Assembly: GCA_963696495.1 (NCBI GenBank)
Contig: CAVOKJ010000002.1
Location: 496,001 to 560,000 of the forward strand
DNA length: 64,000 nt
Direction: 5' to 3'
DNA from: Bog-756 sp963696495
GTDB lineage: Bacteria > Actinomycetota > Acidimicrobiia > Acidimicrobiales > RAAP-2
The notes under the pieces: generated by a model
Database searches by the model: none
Told to the model about the DNA's origin: nothing
The model's input: only the letters and a program-made list of their open reading frames with translations
Part shown: in pieces, positions 33,518 through 41,736 of the stretch
Position numbering within the stretch: position 1 is the stretch's first letter
Layout of the letters: each line of letters starts with the position of its first letter
Position numbers and translations under genes: made by a program

Positions 33518-34182
33518 TGTGAGGCAGCTCCCGCCCCGGCAGTCGGCACGTCCATGGCGTCCTTTTGGATGACCTCGTCGATGAACCCGTACTCGCGTGC
33601 CTCCTCGGCCGTGAACCAGCGGTCGCGGTCGGAGTCGGTCTCGATGCGGTCCACCGGCTGGCCGGTGTGGAAGGCGATTCGCTCGGCCATCATCCGCTTG
33701 AGGTAGATGATCTGCTCGGCCTGGATGGCGATGTCGGAGGCCTGACCCTGCATCTGGCCGGATGGCTGGTGCATCAGGATGCGGCTGTGAGGCAATGCGA
33801 ACCGCTTGCCCGGGGTTCCGGCGCACAGCAGGAACTGCCCCATCGAGGCAGCGAGGCCGACGCAGATGGTGCGGACGTCACAACGCACGTACTGCATGGT
33901 GTCGTAGATGGCCAGTCCGTCGGTGACCGAACCGCCCGGCGAGTTGATGTAGACGGAGATGTCACGCTCCTGGTTCTCGGCCTCGAGCAGAATCAGCTGC
34001 GAGCAGACCAGGTTGGCGGTGTTCTGGTCGATGGCCGAACCGATGAACACGATCCGCTCCTTCAACAGCCGTTGGAAGATGTCGGATCCCGGTCCGACCT
34101 CGGCGCCGGACTGCATCTCCACGGAGTGGGTGCCGCGGTCGGCGGCGTGGGCAGCAGCGATCAAATGGCGGGTGTCGTCCAT
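33514..34182 (-). CDS. clpP: ATP-dependent Clp protease proteolytic subunit
   Basis: Serine protease ring subunit of 222 residues with an intact triad: S113 (GLAASMGQ), H138 (RILMHQPSG) and D187 (TDSDRDRWF). The handle and adaptor residues (IYDTMQYV, YINSPGGS) are present. The N-terminal 35 residues are longer than in housekeeping ClpP. A TAGGCT -10 box 7 nt before the ATG at 34182 implies a dedicated leaderless promoter. The stop overlaps wzm, so the exporter is translated from the same message. No clpX or second clpP adjoins it, unlike the usual actinobacterial clpP1-clpP2-clpX order. It could be a housekeeping or an accessory copy. Confidence 0.94.
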   Translation of the reverse strand: MDDTRHLIAAAHAADRGTHSVEMQSGAEVGPGSDIFQRLLKERIVFIGSAIDQNTANLVCSQLILLEAENQERDISVYINSPGGSVTDGLAIYDTMQYVRCDVRTICVGLAASMGQFLLCAGTPGKRFALPHSRILMHQPSGQMQGQASDIAIQAEQIIYLKRMMAERIAFHTGQPVDRIETDSDRDRWFTAEEAREYGFIDEVIQKDAMDVPTAGAGAASQ

Positions 34183-34189
34183 GGGCGAA

Positions 34190-34195
34190 AGCCTA
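34190..34195 (-). promoter_or_regulatory. -10 box of clpP-wzm-wzt (TAGGCT), leaderless type
   Basis: TAGGCT on the minus strand ends 7 nt before the clpP ATG. It suggests an internal promoter that drives clpP together with the exporter and two glycosyltransferases, separately from the upstream half of the locus. Confidence 0.5.
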
Positions 34196-34244
34196 GTGGC
34201 TCGGGTCTCCCGGCGGACGCAGGGTCACGACCCGACGCCGGGGC

Positions 34245-35339
34245 TCAGGTGGTGGAGGACACCGGGGCCGACACGCCGCGAACCGCCTCGATCAGGAGGT
34301 TTTCCGCCTTCCCGAGGTCGAGGTCGGCGAAACGCTCGGTTCCGGCCCGTCGGAGCCGCTCCACCGCGGTGGGATCGGCGAGGATCCGTGCCACCTCCGA
34401 TGCGACGTGGCGGGGATTCTTCCTGGCGAGGAGCACGCCGGCACCGCCCAGGACCTCGCTGACGGCTCCGGCGTCGAAGGCCACCACCGGCAGGCCGTAT
34501 CCCATGGCCTCCACCAGCGGGACACCGAACCCTTCGTGGTCCGAGAGCATGACCAACACGTCGGCCGACCGGTAGTGGGCGGCCAGTTCGTCGTCGGTGA
34601 CCCCCGAGACGAACTCCACGGCCTCGGCCATTCCCAGTTCGGCCGCGTAACGCCTCAGGGCCGCGGCGTAGGAGGGCTCGGTCGGCGATCCCACCACGGT
34701 GAGCCCGGCGCCCGGGTCGTGTTCCTGGCGGGCGACGAACAGGGCGGCGATGGTGTGGTGGTGCGCCTTGTTCGGGGCGAGCCGGCCCACCGACAGCCAT
34801 CGTTGACCCTCACCGCGGCGCCCGGCCCGGATCCGCGCCATCGCCCCGGGGCTCGGTTCGACGGGCGGATCGGCCACGCCGGCCACCGGCACCACCGTCG
34901 TCTTCCTGCATCCGGCTCGCCGGAGCTCCTCGGCGACGAACGCCGAGTCGGCGATGCCCAGGGCCGCCCTCGGTGACAGCAGGGCGAGCTCCCCGATGGC
35001 GGCCACCTGGCCCCGGGTGATGCCGTTGTTCCACGGCCCGAAGTACTCCGGTGGCGTGATGCTGTGATAGTTGATGACCACGGGCTCCGGTCGTGACGCC
35101 AGCCACGGAGCGATGGCCGACTCGGTGGCGAACTGGTACACGAGGACGTCACCGGGCTCGGACGCCGACTCGTACTCGAGATAGTGGCGGGTCTCGTCGA
35201 CGGTGGCCGGATCGGGGAGTTCCGTATAGATCTGGGACCGCACACCGGACGCCAGCAGGCCATCGCGGAGGGTCCGGGTGTGCTCCCCCACCGCGTCGTG
35301 ACGGTGGAGCATCGGGACGAACAGGTGGACACCGCTCAT
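34245..35339 (-). CDS. GT4-family glycosyltransferase (type B, second copy)
   Basis: A 364-residue GT-B transferase starting VHLFVPMLHRHDAVGEHTRTLRD, with YHSITPPEYF near residue 110 (compare YHNITPA in its paralogues). The nucleotide-sugar half has WLSVGRLAPNKAHHH and MLSDHEGFGVPLVEAMGYG. It is most like the proteins at 30136 and 37775. It lacks a type A partner next to it: a methyltransferase-like gene is upstream and clpP downstream (62-nt gap). ATG at 35339. It is expected in the cytosol at the membrane face, adding a sugar to the growing exported glycan. The substrate cannot be predicted from the sequence. Confidence 0.87.
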   Translation of the reverse strand: MSGVHLFVPMLHRHDAVGEHTRTLRDGLLASGVRSQIYTELPDPATVDETRHYLEYESASEPGDVLVYQFATESAIAPWLASRPEPVVINYHSITPPEYFGPWNNGITRGQVAAIGELALLSPRAALGIADSAFVAEELRRAGCRKTTVVPVAGVADPPVEPSPGAMARIRAGRRGEGQRWLSVGRLAPNKAHHHTIAALFVARQEHDPGAGLTVVGSPTEPSYAAALRRYAAELGMAEAVEFVSGVTDDELAAHYRSADVLVMLSDHEGFGVPLVEAMGYGLPVVAFDAGAVSEVLGGAGVLLARKNPRHVASEVARILADPTAVERLRRAGTERFADLDLGKAENLLIEAVRGVSAPVSSTT

Positions 35340-35385
35340 GGCGAGGTACCACCCACGGCACCCGATCCTTCACCGGCCCGGGCCC

Positions 35386-36534
35386 TCATCGCTCCACCCG
35401 GGACACCACTGCGTGGAGATCGCCCGACGGCGGCCGATGCCATCGAGGGTCGGCGGCTCCGTACCGGCGCAGCAACAAGGACCACGTCTCGGGATGGAAC
35501 GGCCGACCACGGGCGAGATCGCGCGCCGGATTGGTCAGGGACGCATCCCAGGCCGACCGATCCATGGTGAGGACGACGACGGTCCCTCCGGACACGGTGA
35601 CCCGGATCGCCTCGTGGAGCAGGTCCAACTTCTCGGCCAGGTCGCAGGCGTCCACGCAGCCGATGAGGACTACGCCGGCGACACTGCGGGCATCTGTCGA
35701 TCGGAGATGGTGTCCGACCTCGTCGAGCACGATGGACGACGACGGGGACGGGTTCGCATCCGGGACGGGGTCCGGCTGCTCGTCGAGCGAGGCGCCGAAC
35801 GCCCGCCACATCGAAGAGCCGCGGGGATCCACCCGCCGCACCGCTCGCCCGGACCGGTCGATGGCGCGGGCGATCGTCCCGTCCCCCGACTCCCCCACGA
35901 CAACGGCCAGCCCGCGGTCGACGTCCCCGAACCAGGATGCGGCGGTGTCCTCCCAGGCCGACTGGTCCGGCGGAGGGACCGGCCACTCGGCCGCCTCGAG
36001 ACCGAGAGGATCGATCCGGGCTTCGAGCGCGTCGACCCGCGCCGCGAGGTACTGCAGTGCATCCCACGTGGCGACGAATCGGTCACCGTTCACCGCGGAC
36101 ACCGCGGCGTCGGCGGCCTTCCGGGCGTCAGCGGCCAACACGTCGGCCATCACGCGGGCCACGTCGCCGACGAACCGCTCACCGATACGGGCCGACCGCC
36201 CGCGCTCCCACAGGTCGTCGGGGAGCCCCGGCCACGGAAGGGCACCCGCGGACGAAGCCAGGTCGGGCTGGTCGACCCGTCGGGCCGCATCATCGAAGGC
36301 CCAGCGCAAGCTGCCCTGCGGCCGCAGGCGGTCGAAGGCGGCGAGGAGCTCCTCTTCGTCGGGGGCCAAGTCGCCGGGGGTTGCGGCCGTGCCAGGCGCT
36401 GCGGCCGTATCGGGGGTTGCGGCCGTGCCAGGCGCTGCGGCCGTATCGGGGGTTGCGGCCGTGCCAGGCGCTGCGGCCGTATCGGGCCTTGCGGCTTCGT
36501 CAGGAGCGTCGGCGTCGTTCACGGGATCGGTCAC
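35386..36534 (-). CDS. methyltransferase-like protein with VNTR-coded linker
   Basis: A 382-residue protein. Residues about 8-60 are an Ala/Pro/Thr linker coded by three perfect 36-bp repeats. A helical segment with DALQYLAARVDALEARI (possible short coiled coil) follows, then a Rossmann-like half. It contains VVVGESGDGTIARAI and VDPRG where class I methyltransferases keep motifs I and II; motif I is degenerate. The end (DLARGRPFHPETWSLLLRRYG) aligns with DLAPGRPLHADTWLHLLTRRG of the protein at 38866, so the two are paralogues. The GTG at 36534 overlaps the upstream stop as GTGA. Methylation or capping of the glycan is suggested by the Wzt C-terminal domain; activity is uncertain because motif I is weak. 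Confidence 0.65.
   Translation of the reverse strand: MTDPVNDADAPDEAARPDTAAAPGTAATPDTAAAPGTAATPDTAAAPGTAATPGDLAPDEEELLAAFDRLRPQGSLRWAFDDAARRVDQPDLASSAGALPWPGLPDDLWERGRSARIGERFVGDVARVMADVLAADARKAADAAVSAVNGDRFVATWDALQYLAARVDALEARIDPLGLEAAEWPVPPPDQSAWEDTAASWFGDVDRGLAVVVGESGDGTIARAIDRSGRAVRRVDPRGSSMWRAFGASLDEQPDPVPDANPSPSSSIVLDEVGHHLRSTDARSVAGVVLIGCVDACDLAEKLDLLHEAIRVTVSGGTVVVLTMDRSAWDASLTNPARDLARGRPFHPETWSLLLRRYGAADPRWHRPPSGDLHAVVSRVER
36376..36483. repeat. three perfect 36-bp tandem repeats (VNTR)
   Basis: Copies occupy 36376-36411, 36412-36447 and 36448-36483 without a mismatch. Each encodes 12 residues rich in Ala, Thr and Pro (unit of the type TPDTAAAPGTAA). The period preserves the reading frame, so copy number can vary without disrupting the gene. 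Confidence 0.95.
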
Positions 36535-37778
36535 CGCTGCCGAACGTACTCGGGACCGCTGGCCGGCAGGGTGAGCCGACGGGACCGAACCGGGCCGCGG
36601 CGGCCCCTGGCCACCACCCCCTGCAGGAACGCGGTGTACCGGTCGATGATCGACGGCCACCGGAAGTACCGGGCGGTGTACCCCCGGCCGGCCTCGCCCA
36701 ACCGCCGGCGGAAGGACGGGTCGGCGACCAGCCGGTCGACGGTCACCTCGAACGAGCGGTAGGAGTCGAACCACAGTCCCCCACCCGATCGCCGGCAGTG
36801 CTCCATCGTGGCCGCGCACGAGGCATTGACCAGGACGGGAACACCGACGCTCCACGACTCGAGGACCACCAGTGAGAACGACTCGTAGGCGGAAGGGTTC
36901 ACCATCACCTCGGCCCCGGCCAGGATGTCCCACTTGTCGGCCTCCGACACCGTCCCGGTCACGACGATGTCCGGATGGTCCGGCGCGTTGTCGGACACGG
37001 GCCCGACGAACGCCAGGGCGAGGTCGCCGGGGTGCCGCTCCTTGTACTCGCGGAAGTACTCCGCCAGCATGCCGCAGCCCTTGTGCTCGTCCACCCGACC
37101 CAGGTAGCAGAGGTAGGGGCGGTTGCCGATACCGAGGACCTCGCCTCCCGGCCGGCCGGCCCCGGCCTCGTCGTTGACCCCGAGCCCCAGCACGATCTGG
37201 GGTCTGGCGCCGTTGCCGAATGCGTACTCCATGAGGTCCCGCTCGGCCTGGGTGTGGTACACGAAACCGTCGATGTCCCTGAAGCTCTGGCGAAACGCCG
37301 ACAGGTACAGTGCCGGCTCGTCGTGGGCGGCCGGATGCAGCACGGTCGGGACGTCGCAGACCGCGATGCTGTCCACGGTGGTGGCGAACAGATAGGGGTA
37401 GCAGGCGACGACGTCGGCGCCGGTCTCGGCCATCGCGTCGACGAGACCGGGGCACATGGGCCCGTTGAGCGCGACCCATCGACGGGACTCGGCCAGTGTG
37501 GCGGTGGTGGGCGACACCCTCAGCTTGGCATCGAGCTCGAAATAGTCGAGTTGACGGCGGCTGGCCGTCGCAAACCGGTGCACCGTCACCCCGTTCAGGA
37601 TCGAGGTGCCGGGTGGCTCGGTGTTCTCCCAGGTCAGGTGATCGAGAGCACAGCTCGTCATCACCTCGACCTCCCAGTCCGGACGGGTGCAGAGACGCTC
37701 GGCCAGCATCCGGGCGGCGGTCTCCGCCCCGCCGATCACCTCGGTGCCGTAACGGGGGGTCACGAAGGCCAGCCTCAC
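36531..37778 (-). CDS. GT4-family glycosyltransferase (type A, second copy)
   Basis: A 415-residue GT-B enzyme beginning LAFVTPRYGTEVIGGAETAARM (glycine loop VIGGAE) and carrying CYLGRVDEHKGCG and NPSAYESFSLVVLESWS in the donor half. It is the paralogue of 28947-30125, with shared ILHPAAHDEPAL-like (VLHPAAHDEPAL) and CAATMEHCRRSGGG segments. A basic tail of about 25 residues (RGRRGPVRSRR) could contact the membrane. The start is the GTG at 37778, overlapping the upstream stop as GTGA; its own stop overlaps the next gene likewise. The upstream frame remains open for 110 codons, but motif and overlap favour this start. Confidence 0.88.
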   Translation of the reverse strand: MRLAFVTPRYGTEVIGGAETAARMLAERLCTRPDWEVEVMTSCALDHLTWENTEPPGTSILNGVTVHRFATASRRQLDYFELDAKLRVSPTTATLAESRRWVALNGPMCPGLVDAMAETGADVVACYPYLFATTVDSIAVCDVPTVLHPAAHDEPALYLSAFRQSFRDIDGFVYHTQAERDLMEYAFGNGARPQIVLGLGVNDEAGAGRPGGEVLGIGNRPYLCYLGRVDEHKGCGMLAEYFREYKERHPGDLALAFVGPVSDNAPDHPDIVVTGTVSEADKWDILAGAEVMVNPSAYESFSLVVLESWSVGVPVLVNASCAATMEHCRRSGGGLWFDSYRSFEVTVDRLVADPSFRRRLGEAGRGYTARYFRWPSIIDRYTAFLQGVVARGRRGPVRSRRLTLPASGPEYVRQR

Positions 37779-38869
37779 GCGCCCACGTCCATTCGATCGT
37801 CGAGTGCGCTCAGGACCTCGACGAAGCGGGCCCGCGTCTTCGCCGCCCCGAAGGCGGCGAGCCGCCGGTGCCCGGCGGCGACCAGACGGTCGGCCAGGGC
37901 TCGATCCCTGCGCACACGGTCGACGGCGACAGCCAGCACGCTGGGCCGCTTCGACCGTAGGAGCAGACCGGCATCGCCGAGGGTCTCGGGGATCGCTCCC
38001 GCGGCAAAGGCGACGATGGGAAGTCCCGAACGCATGGCCTCGAGGAGCGGGATGCAGAATCCCTCGTGCTCCGACAGGCAGACGAAGACGTCGGCGTCGT
38101 CGTACCACGCGGCCAGCTCGGCCTCGGTCAGGTCCTCACCGTGGCGCACGGCGTCGCCGAGGCCCAGTTCCTCGGCGAGGTTGAACACCGCCTCGACGTA
38201 GGGCTTGGTGAACGCCGGGCCCACCAGGTGCAGCCGGGCCTCGGGGTCGTACCACCGGCGGTAGAGCCAGAGCGCCTCCACCAGGTGATGCTGCGTCTTG
38301 TTGGGGGAGATGCGGCCCACGAACAACAGGACGGTCCCTTCGCCGTGGGCGGCCCGGAGCTCGGCCTGCATGCGCTCGTCGACCGGCACCGGCCCGTCGT
38401 CGATGCCGACCAGGATGGGGATCACCGACGTGGTCGGGCAACCGTACCGGTGGAGCTCCGCGGCGTTGAAGGCCGAGTCGGCAATGCCGAGAACGGCCCG
38501 CGGTGCCAGCTCGGCCATCTGGAGACGGGCCAGTGCGACCTTTTCGCTGGTGTGGTCCTCCCACCCGTCGTAGAAGCTGGCGGGCGTGATGTTGTGGTAG
38601 TCGAGGACCAGCCGTTCGGGCCGGGTCTGCAGGAACTCGGCCATGGGAGAGGCGGTGCTCAGCTGGTAGAGCAGGATGTCACCCGGCTTCGACCGCTCCG
38701 GATAGTGCTCGAAGTAGGTGGCGTGACGCCACAGGTCGTCGTGAGCGGCTTCGACGTAGATGTCCGAGTCGAACCCGGCATCCACCAGGGCGTCCCGGAG
38801 GGCCAGCGTGTGGTCACCGGTGGCGTCCCGGGGCAGCAGGGCCGGCACGAACTGGTGGACGGCGGTCAC
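37775..38869 (-). CDS. GT4-family glycosyltransferase (type B, third copy)
   Basis: A 364-residue transferase starting VHQFVPALLPRDATGDHTLALRD, with YHNITPASFYDG near residue 110. The donor half shows LLFVGRISPNKTQHHLVEAL and CLSEHEGFCIPLLEAMRSG. It is closest to the type B proteins at 30136 and 34245. The GTG at 38869 overlaps the methyltransferase stop as GTGA, and its own TGA overlaps the start of the type A enzyme. The B-A pair thus mirrors that at 31224-28947. Acts in assembly of the exported polysaccharide; the linkage is not known. Confidence 0.88.
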   Translation of the reverse strand: MTAVHQFVPALLPRDATGDHTLALRDALVDAGFDSDIYVEAAHDDLWRHATYFEHYPERSKPGDILLYQLSTASPMAEFLQTRPERLVLDYHNITPASFYDGWEDHTSEKVALARLQMAELAPRAVLGIADSAFNAAELHRYGCPTTSVIPILVGIDDGPVPVDERMQAELRAAHGEGTVLLFVGRISPNKTQHHLVEALWLYRRWYDPEARLHLVGPAFTKPYVEAVFNLAEELGLGDAVRHGEDLTEAELAAWYDDADVFVCLSEHEGFCIPLLEAMRSGLPIVAFAAGAIPETLGDAGLLLRSKRPSVLAVAVDRVRRDRALADRLVAAGHRRLAAFGAAKTRARFVEVLSALDDRMDVGA

Positions 38870-39996
38870 CGCTCCCGGTGGGCGACCAGCACATACTCAC
38901 CCGGCCCCAGCAGATGCGCGTTCACAGCATCGATCGCCGCGTTGATCGCCGACGCGTCCGGGTTGGACGAGGTCACGTGGTCGATCCGACTGTCGTGCCC
39001 CCCGTAGCTGACCGCGGTGCTCCGGAACCCGCGTCGGGTGAGGAGATGGAGCCAGGTATCGGCATGGAGGGGGCGTCCAGGGGCCAGGTCGCTCACGAGC
39101 GTCGACGTCGACGCCGACCACGACGCAGGGGTGGCCGAGTGCAGCACCAGCACGCCGTCGAGGGCCAACCGTGACGTGGCCAGCCGGACCAGCCGATCCC
39201 TCTCGTTGGGATGGAGCCACTGGACCGACCCACTGAGGACGATGCCGGCGAGCGCCTCGTCGGCCACGACCTCGAGGTGGTCGAGCACCGATTCGGCGCG
39301 GACGTCGAGGCCACGCTCGACGGCGGGCTCGATCACCGCGTCCGAAGGGTCGACCCCGTAGGCGTCGACGCCGGCGGCCAGGAGCGCGTCGAGGAGGGAT
39401 CCGTTTCCGCAATCGGCATGGAGGACCCGTCCGGGCAAGCCGGTGACGGCGGTGACCGCCTCCGGCGACCACCACTGGCCGCCGGGGTCCGCGACCGGGA
39501 CGGCACTCGGCGGCAACTCGGGCGTCCGCTGGGTGGCCACCTCGGCCTCGAGGTCGTCGATGTGGGCCACCACCACGTGGAACATGCGGGACACCGCCCA
39601 TGCGAACTTCACGATCTGGTGGACGATGAATCCGATGTACCAACCCATCGTCTTACGGATGAGCCGCTTGATGTAGCTGCCCACGGCCTTCTGGGACTCG
39701 ACGGGGACGGCCACGTCCACATAGGCCGATCCGTCCACGAGGGCCAGGGTCTCTCGGAGCCGCGCCTTGCCCTGCAGCCCGACCGGTGAGAACTCGAGGA
39801 ACAACTCGTCGAGCTCCTGTTCGAGCCCGGCAGGGAGGTCGCCGGAGGCCCGCCGGCGCCTCACCTCGGCGTCGATCTCGGCCATCACCTCATTGAGATA
39901 CTCCACACGTCCCTGGGCATCCAACTGGTCATCGTCGGGTGCGTGGCCGGGGCCGGAGGAAGCCACCGGGGGCGTGGAGGGCTGCGCTGGTGGCAC
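38866..39996 (-). CDS. class I SAM-dependent methyltransferase with amphipathic N-terminal region
   Basis: A 376-residue protein and first gene of the polysaccharide operon. An N-terminal helical part includes YLNEVMAEIDAEVRRRR, and a hydrophobic stretch (about 150-180, GWYIGFIVHQIVKFAWAV) may bind the membrane. The methyltransferase domain shows motif I LHADCGNGSLLDAL, VDPSD for the ribose-binding acid, and IVLSGSVQWLHP as motif IV. I place the start at the GTG at 39996, because a TATAGT -10 box is 6 nt upstream and the longer frame would run through the tRNA gene. Methylation of a glycan terminus is plausible given Wzt_C in the locus. Confidence 0.8.
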   Translation of the reverse strand: MPPAQPSTPPVASSGPGHAPDDDQLDAQGRVEYLNEVMAEIDAEVRRRRASGDLPAGLEQELDELFLEFSPVGLQGKARLRETLALVDGSAYVDVAVPVESQKAVGSYIKRLIRKTMGWYIGFIVHQIVKFAWAVSRMFHVVVAHIDDLEAEVATQRTPELPPSAVPVADPGGQWWSPEAVTAVTGLPGRVLHADCGNGSLLDALLAAGVDAYGVDPSDAVIEPAVERGLDVRAESVLDHLEVVADEALAGIVLSGSVQWLHPNERDRLVRLATSRLALDGVLVLHSATPASWSASTSTLVSDLAPGRPLHADTWLHLLTRRGFRSTAVSYGGHDSRIDHVTSSNPDASAINAAIDAVNAHLLGPGEYVLVAHRER

Positions 39997-40002
39997 ACGG
40001 CG

Positions 40003-40008
40003 ACTATA
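40003..40008 (-). promoter_or_regulatory. -10 box of the polysaccharide operon (TATAGT), leaderless type
   Basis: TATAGT on the minus strand, five of six matches to TATAAT, ends 6 nt before the GTG at 39996. No -35 consensus is visible. It excludes the longer start that would overlap the tRNA gene. Confidence 0.6.
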
Positions 40009-40063
40009 GCCAGGGCCCCGACAGGCCTCGGTGGACCGCACCGGGGGTCGACGTGGCTGTCGA

Positions 40064-40069
40064 TAGGCT
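40064..40069 (+). promoter_or_regulatory. probable -10 box of tRNA-Leu (TAGGCT)
   Basis: TAGGCT ends 9 nt before the first base of the tRNA, suitable for a start a few bases upstream of the mature 5' end. It is divergent from the polysaccharide operon promoter 56 nt away. Confidence 0.4.
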
Positions 40070-40075
40070 TGCGCC

Positions 40076-40160
<85 letters not shown>

Positions 40161-40295
40161 CTCTTGCCGGCTCCCTCACCCGCACTCCGCCGGGGCGCCG
40201 CACTTCGTCCTCCCCTCCCCTCGCGCTCCGGTCGCGGGGTCGGTCGGAAGAGGGTCCCGGCGACCCGGCGGTGCCACCGCATTCGGCTCCGTCCG

Positions 40296-40366
40296 CCGAT
40301 CACTTCTGGAAATAACATACCGATCGTATTGCATACCGATTGAACGTTAAATTGAAAAGTGATCGG
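40296..40366. repeat. AT-rich island bounded by 10-bp inverted repeats, 3' of the tRNA
   Basis: CCGATCACTT (40296-40305) and AAGTGATCGG (40357-40366) are perfect inverted repeats flanking 51 nt that are strikingly AT-rich. The interior holds two copies of CATACCGAT 16 nt apart and an AACGTT palindrome. It lies between the 3' ends of the tRNA and a convergent methyltransferase gene, so no promoter is expected there. A small mobile-element remnant, an att-type site or a bidirectional terminator are possible. In the rest of 40161-40460 I see no gene. Confidence 0.6.
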
Positions 40367-40460
40367 CCAAGGCTCCCGGCATCCTCCCCCGCATCCCCCG
40401 GCACCCTCCCCCGGCAGGACGAAGGCCCGGGTCAGACGGCCGGGACCACCTTCGACACGA

Positions 40461-41477
40461 TCAGACGGGCTTCCGGATCAGCATGGCCAGCAGGTAGCAG
40501 GCCTCCGCATCGTGGAAGATGCCGTAGTTGCCGGCCAGGGCGACGGGGTCGAACTCACCGCGGGCGACCGCCGGCCCACCCCAGTTGAGCCCCCGTTCGG
40601 TCAGCACCTCGAACCCGGCGCGGTGCACCTTGTCGCGCAACTGTCCCAGGTGGTACTCGACCTCATGGTCCGGATCGATGAACGTCGCCTGCTGGAGGCG
40701 GCACACTCGCGCGTTCGGGGTGTCGATCGCCATGAACCCCCCGGGCTTGAGGATCCGGAACGACTCCTTCAGGACGCGGTCACCGTCCTCCTCGGTCACG
40801 TGTTCGATCGATTGACCGCTGTAGACGAGATCCACCGTCGCATCGTCGGCAAAGGAGAGGTCCGCCATCGACCGGTACTCGTAGCGGACCCGTCCCTGCT
40901 CGGTGTCGAGCCCCTCGAAACGCTCCGAGTGGTAGAGGGGGTGCCGGTCGTCGGGCGGTAGATCGACGACCACCAGCTCATCGAAGTCGTAGGGATACCC
41001 GAGCAGGACGAGCGCTCCCCTCGAGTCGATCGTGTGACCGCCGCCGAGGTCGACGATCGTCCGGGCCGGTGGCAGACCGACGATGAACTCGCACCGACTG
41101 AAATGGAGCGAGCTGTGGAGGCTCGCCGGCCCGACGGGCACGTTGGTGCGGTACTCGCTCGAACAGCGAATCCGGTCGACCACGTCGGCACGGGACAGGT
41201 GCCCTGCGGCGAGGGCACCGGCCTGCTCGCCCCACGCCGGCTCGTCGGGCTCCCTCCGAAGCAGGACGTTGTAGGCGATCCGAACGGCCTCACGGGGAGG
41301 CAGTTGGTCGAACGGCACTGCAGCCAGGCGGGTTGCCTCCCGGCGGATCTTGCGCTCGATCCGCCGGAGCTGCGGGGCCACCCTGGCGACCGCGCTCCCG
41401 GCCGCGCCGGGCGGCGATCCTTCCGACGTACCGCCGACCGGCCTCGTTCCCGTCTCGCCCTGTCCGCTCACTCGCAC
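40461..41477 (-). CDS. SAM-dependent methyltransferase with DUF4214-like N-terminal segment
   Basis: A 338-residue protein. Residues about 60-115 (AYNVLLRREPDEPAWGEQAG through DVVDRIRCSSEY) resemble the DUF4214 helical repeat found with surface-glycan enzymes. The Rossmann domain follows: motif I VDLGGGHTIDS, an acidic loop VVVDLPPDD, motif IV VDLVYSGQSIEHV and a post-motif helix LKESFRILKPGGFMAID (key part LKPGGF). This is a typical Methyltransf_11 pattern. The start may be the GTG at 41477 or the in-frame GTG at 41471, which has CGGAG 5 nt ahead. It faces the polysaccharide locus across the tRNA and probably belongs to the same glycan programme. Confidence 0.8.
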   Translation of the reverse strand: MRVSGQGETGTRPVGGTSEGSPPGAAGSAVARVAPQLRRIERKIRREATRLAAVPFDQLPPREAVRIAYNVLLRREPDEPAWGEQAGALAAGHLSRADVVDRIRCSSEYRTNVPVGPASLHSSLHFSRCEFIVGLPPARTIVDLGGGHTIDSRGALVLLGYPYDFDELVVVDLPPDDRHPLYHSERFEGLDTEQGRVRYEYRSMADLSFADDATVDLVYSGQSIEHVTEEDGDRVLKESFRILKPGGFMAIDTPNARVCRLQQATFIDPDHEVEYHLGQLRDKVHRAGFEVLTERGLNWGGPAVARGEFDPVALAGNYGIFHDAEACYLLAMLIRKPV

Positions 41478-41531
41478 TCCGTTCGCACCCGTCCGGTCCG
41501 TCTCCTCATCCCCGTCAGCCGAGTGCTGCGA

Positions 41532-41537
41532 AACCTA
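41532..41537 (-). promoter_or_regulatory. possible -10 box of the DUF4214-methyltransferase gene (TAGGTT)
   Basis: TAGGTT on the minus strand lies 54 nt upstream of the GTG at 41477. The rest of the divergent region 41478-41736 shows only the strong AGGAGG site (41726-41731) of the SDR gene. Confidence 0.3.
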
Positions 41538-41736
41538 CCATCGCCCCCGACCCGCGCCGCCCCCGGACGGCGGCCTTGCCCCCAAGGGTCGGTTTCGGCC
41601 ATGCTTCCCCGGTTCCACCGCTTCGTCAGCGCGTTCGCCCAGGGTCATGGCCCGGCGCGGGCCTGGCCACCCCACCAGCGACGTGGGGGCGGTGGATCCC
41701 GACCACAGAACCTGGCACCAGAAACAGGAGGACATC

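Noticed and set aside
36376..36483. Possible CRISPR array
   Set aside because: The 36-bp units are directly tandem without spacers and lie in frame inside a gene.
36535..37479. Extension of the methyltransferase-like gene upstream to 37479
   Set aside because: This part overlaps the coding frame of a GT4 enzyme and has only low-complexity Arg/Gly sequence; the GTGA overlap at 36531-36534 marks the real start.
41350..41736. N-terminal extension of the SDR gene
   Set aside because: A strong AGGAGG site precedes the ATG at 41737 and the SDR fold begins there; the extension overlaps the divergent gene.
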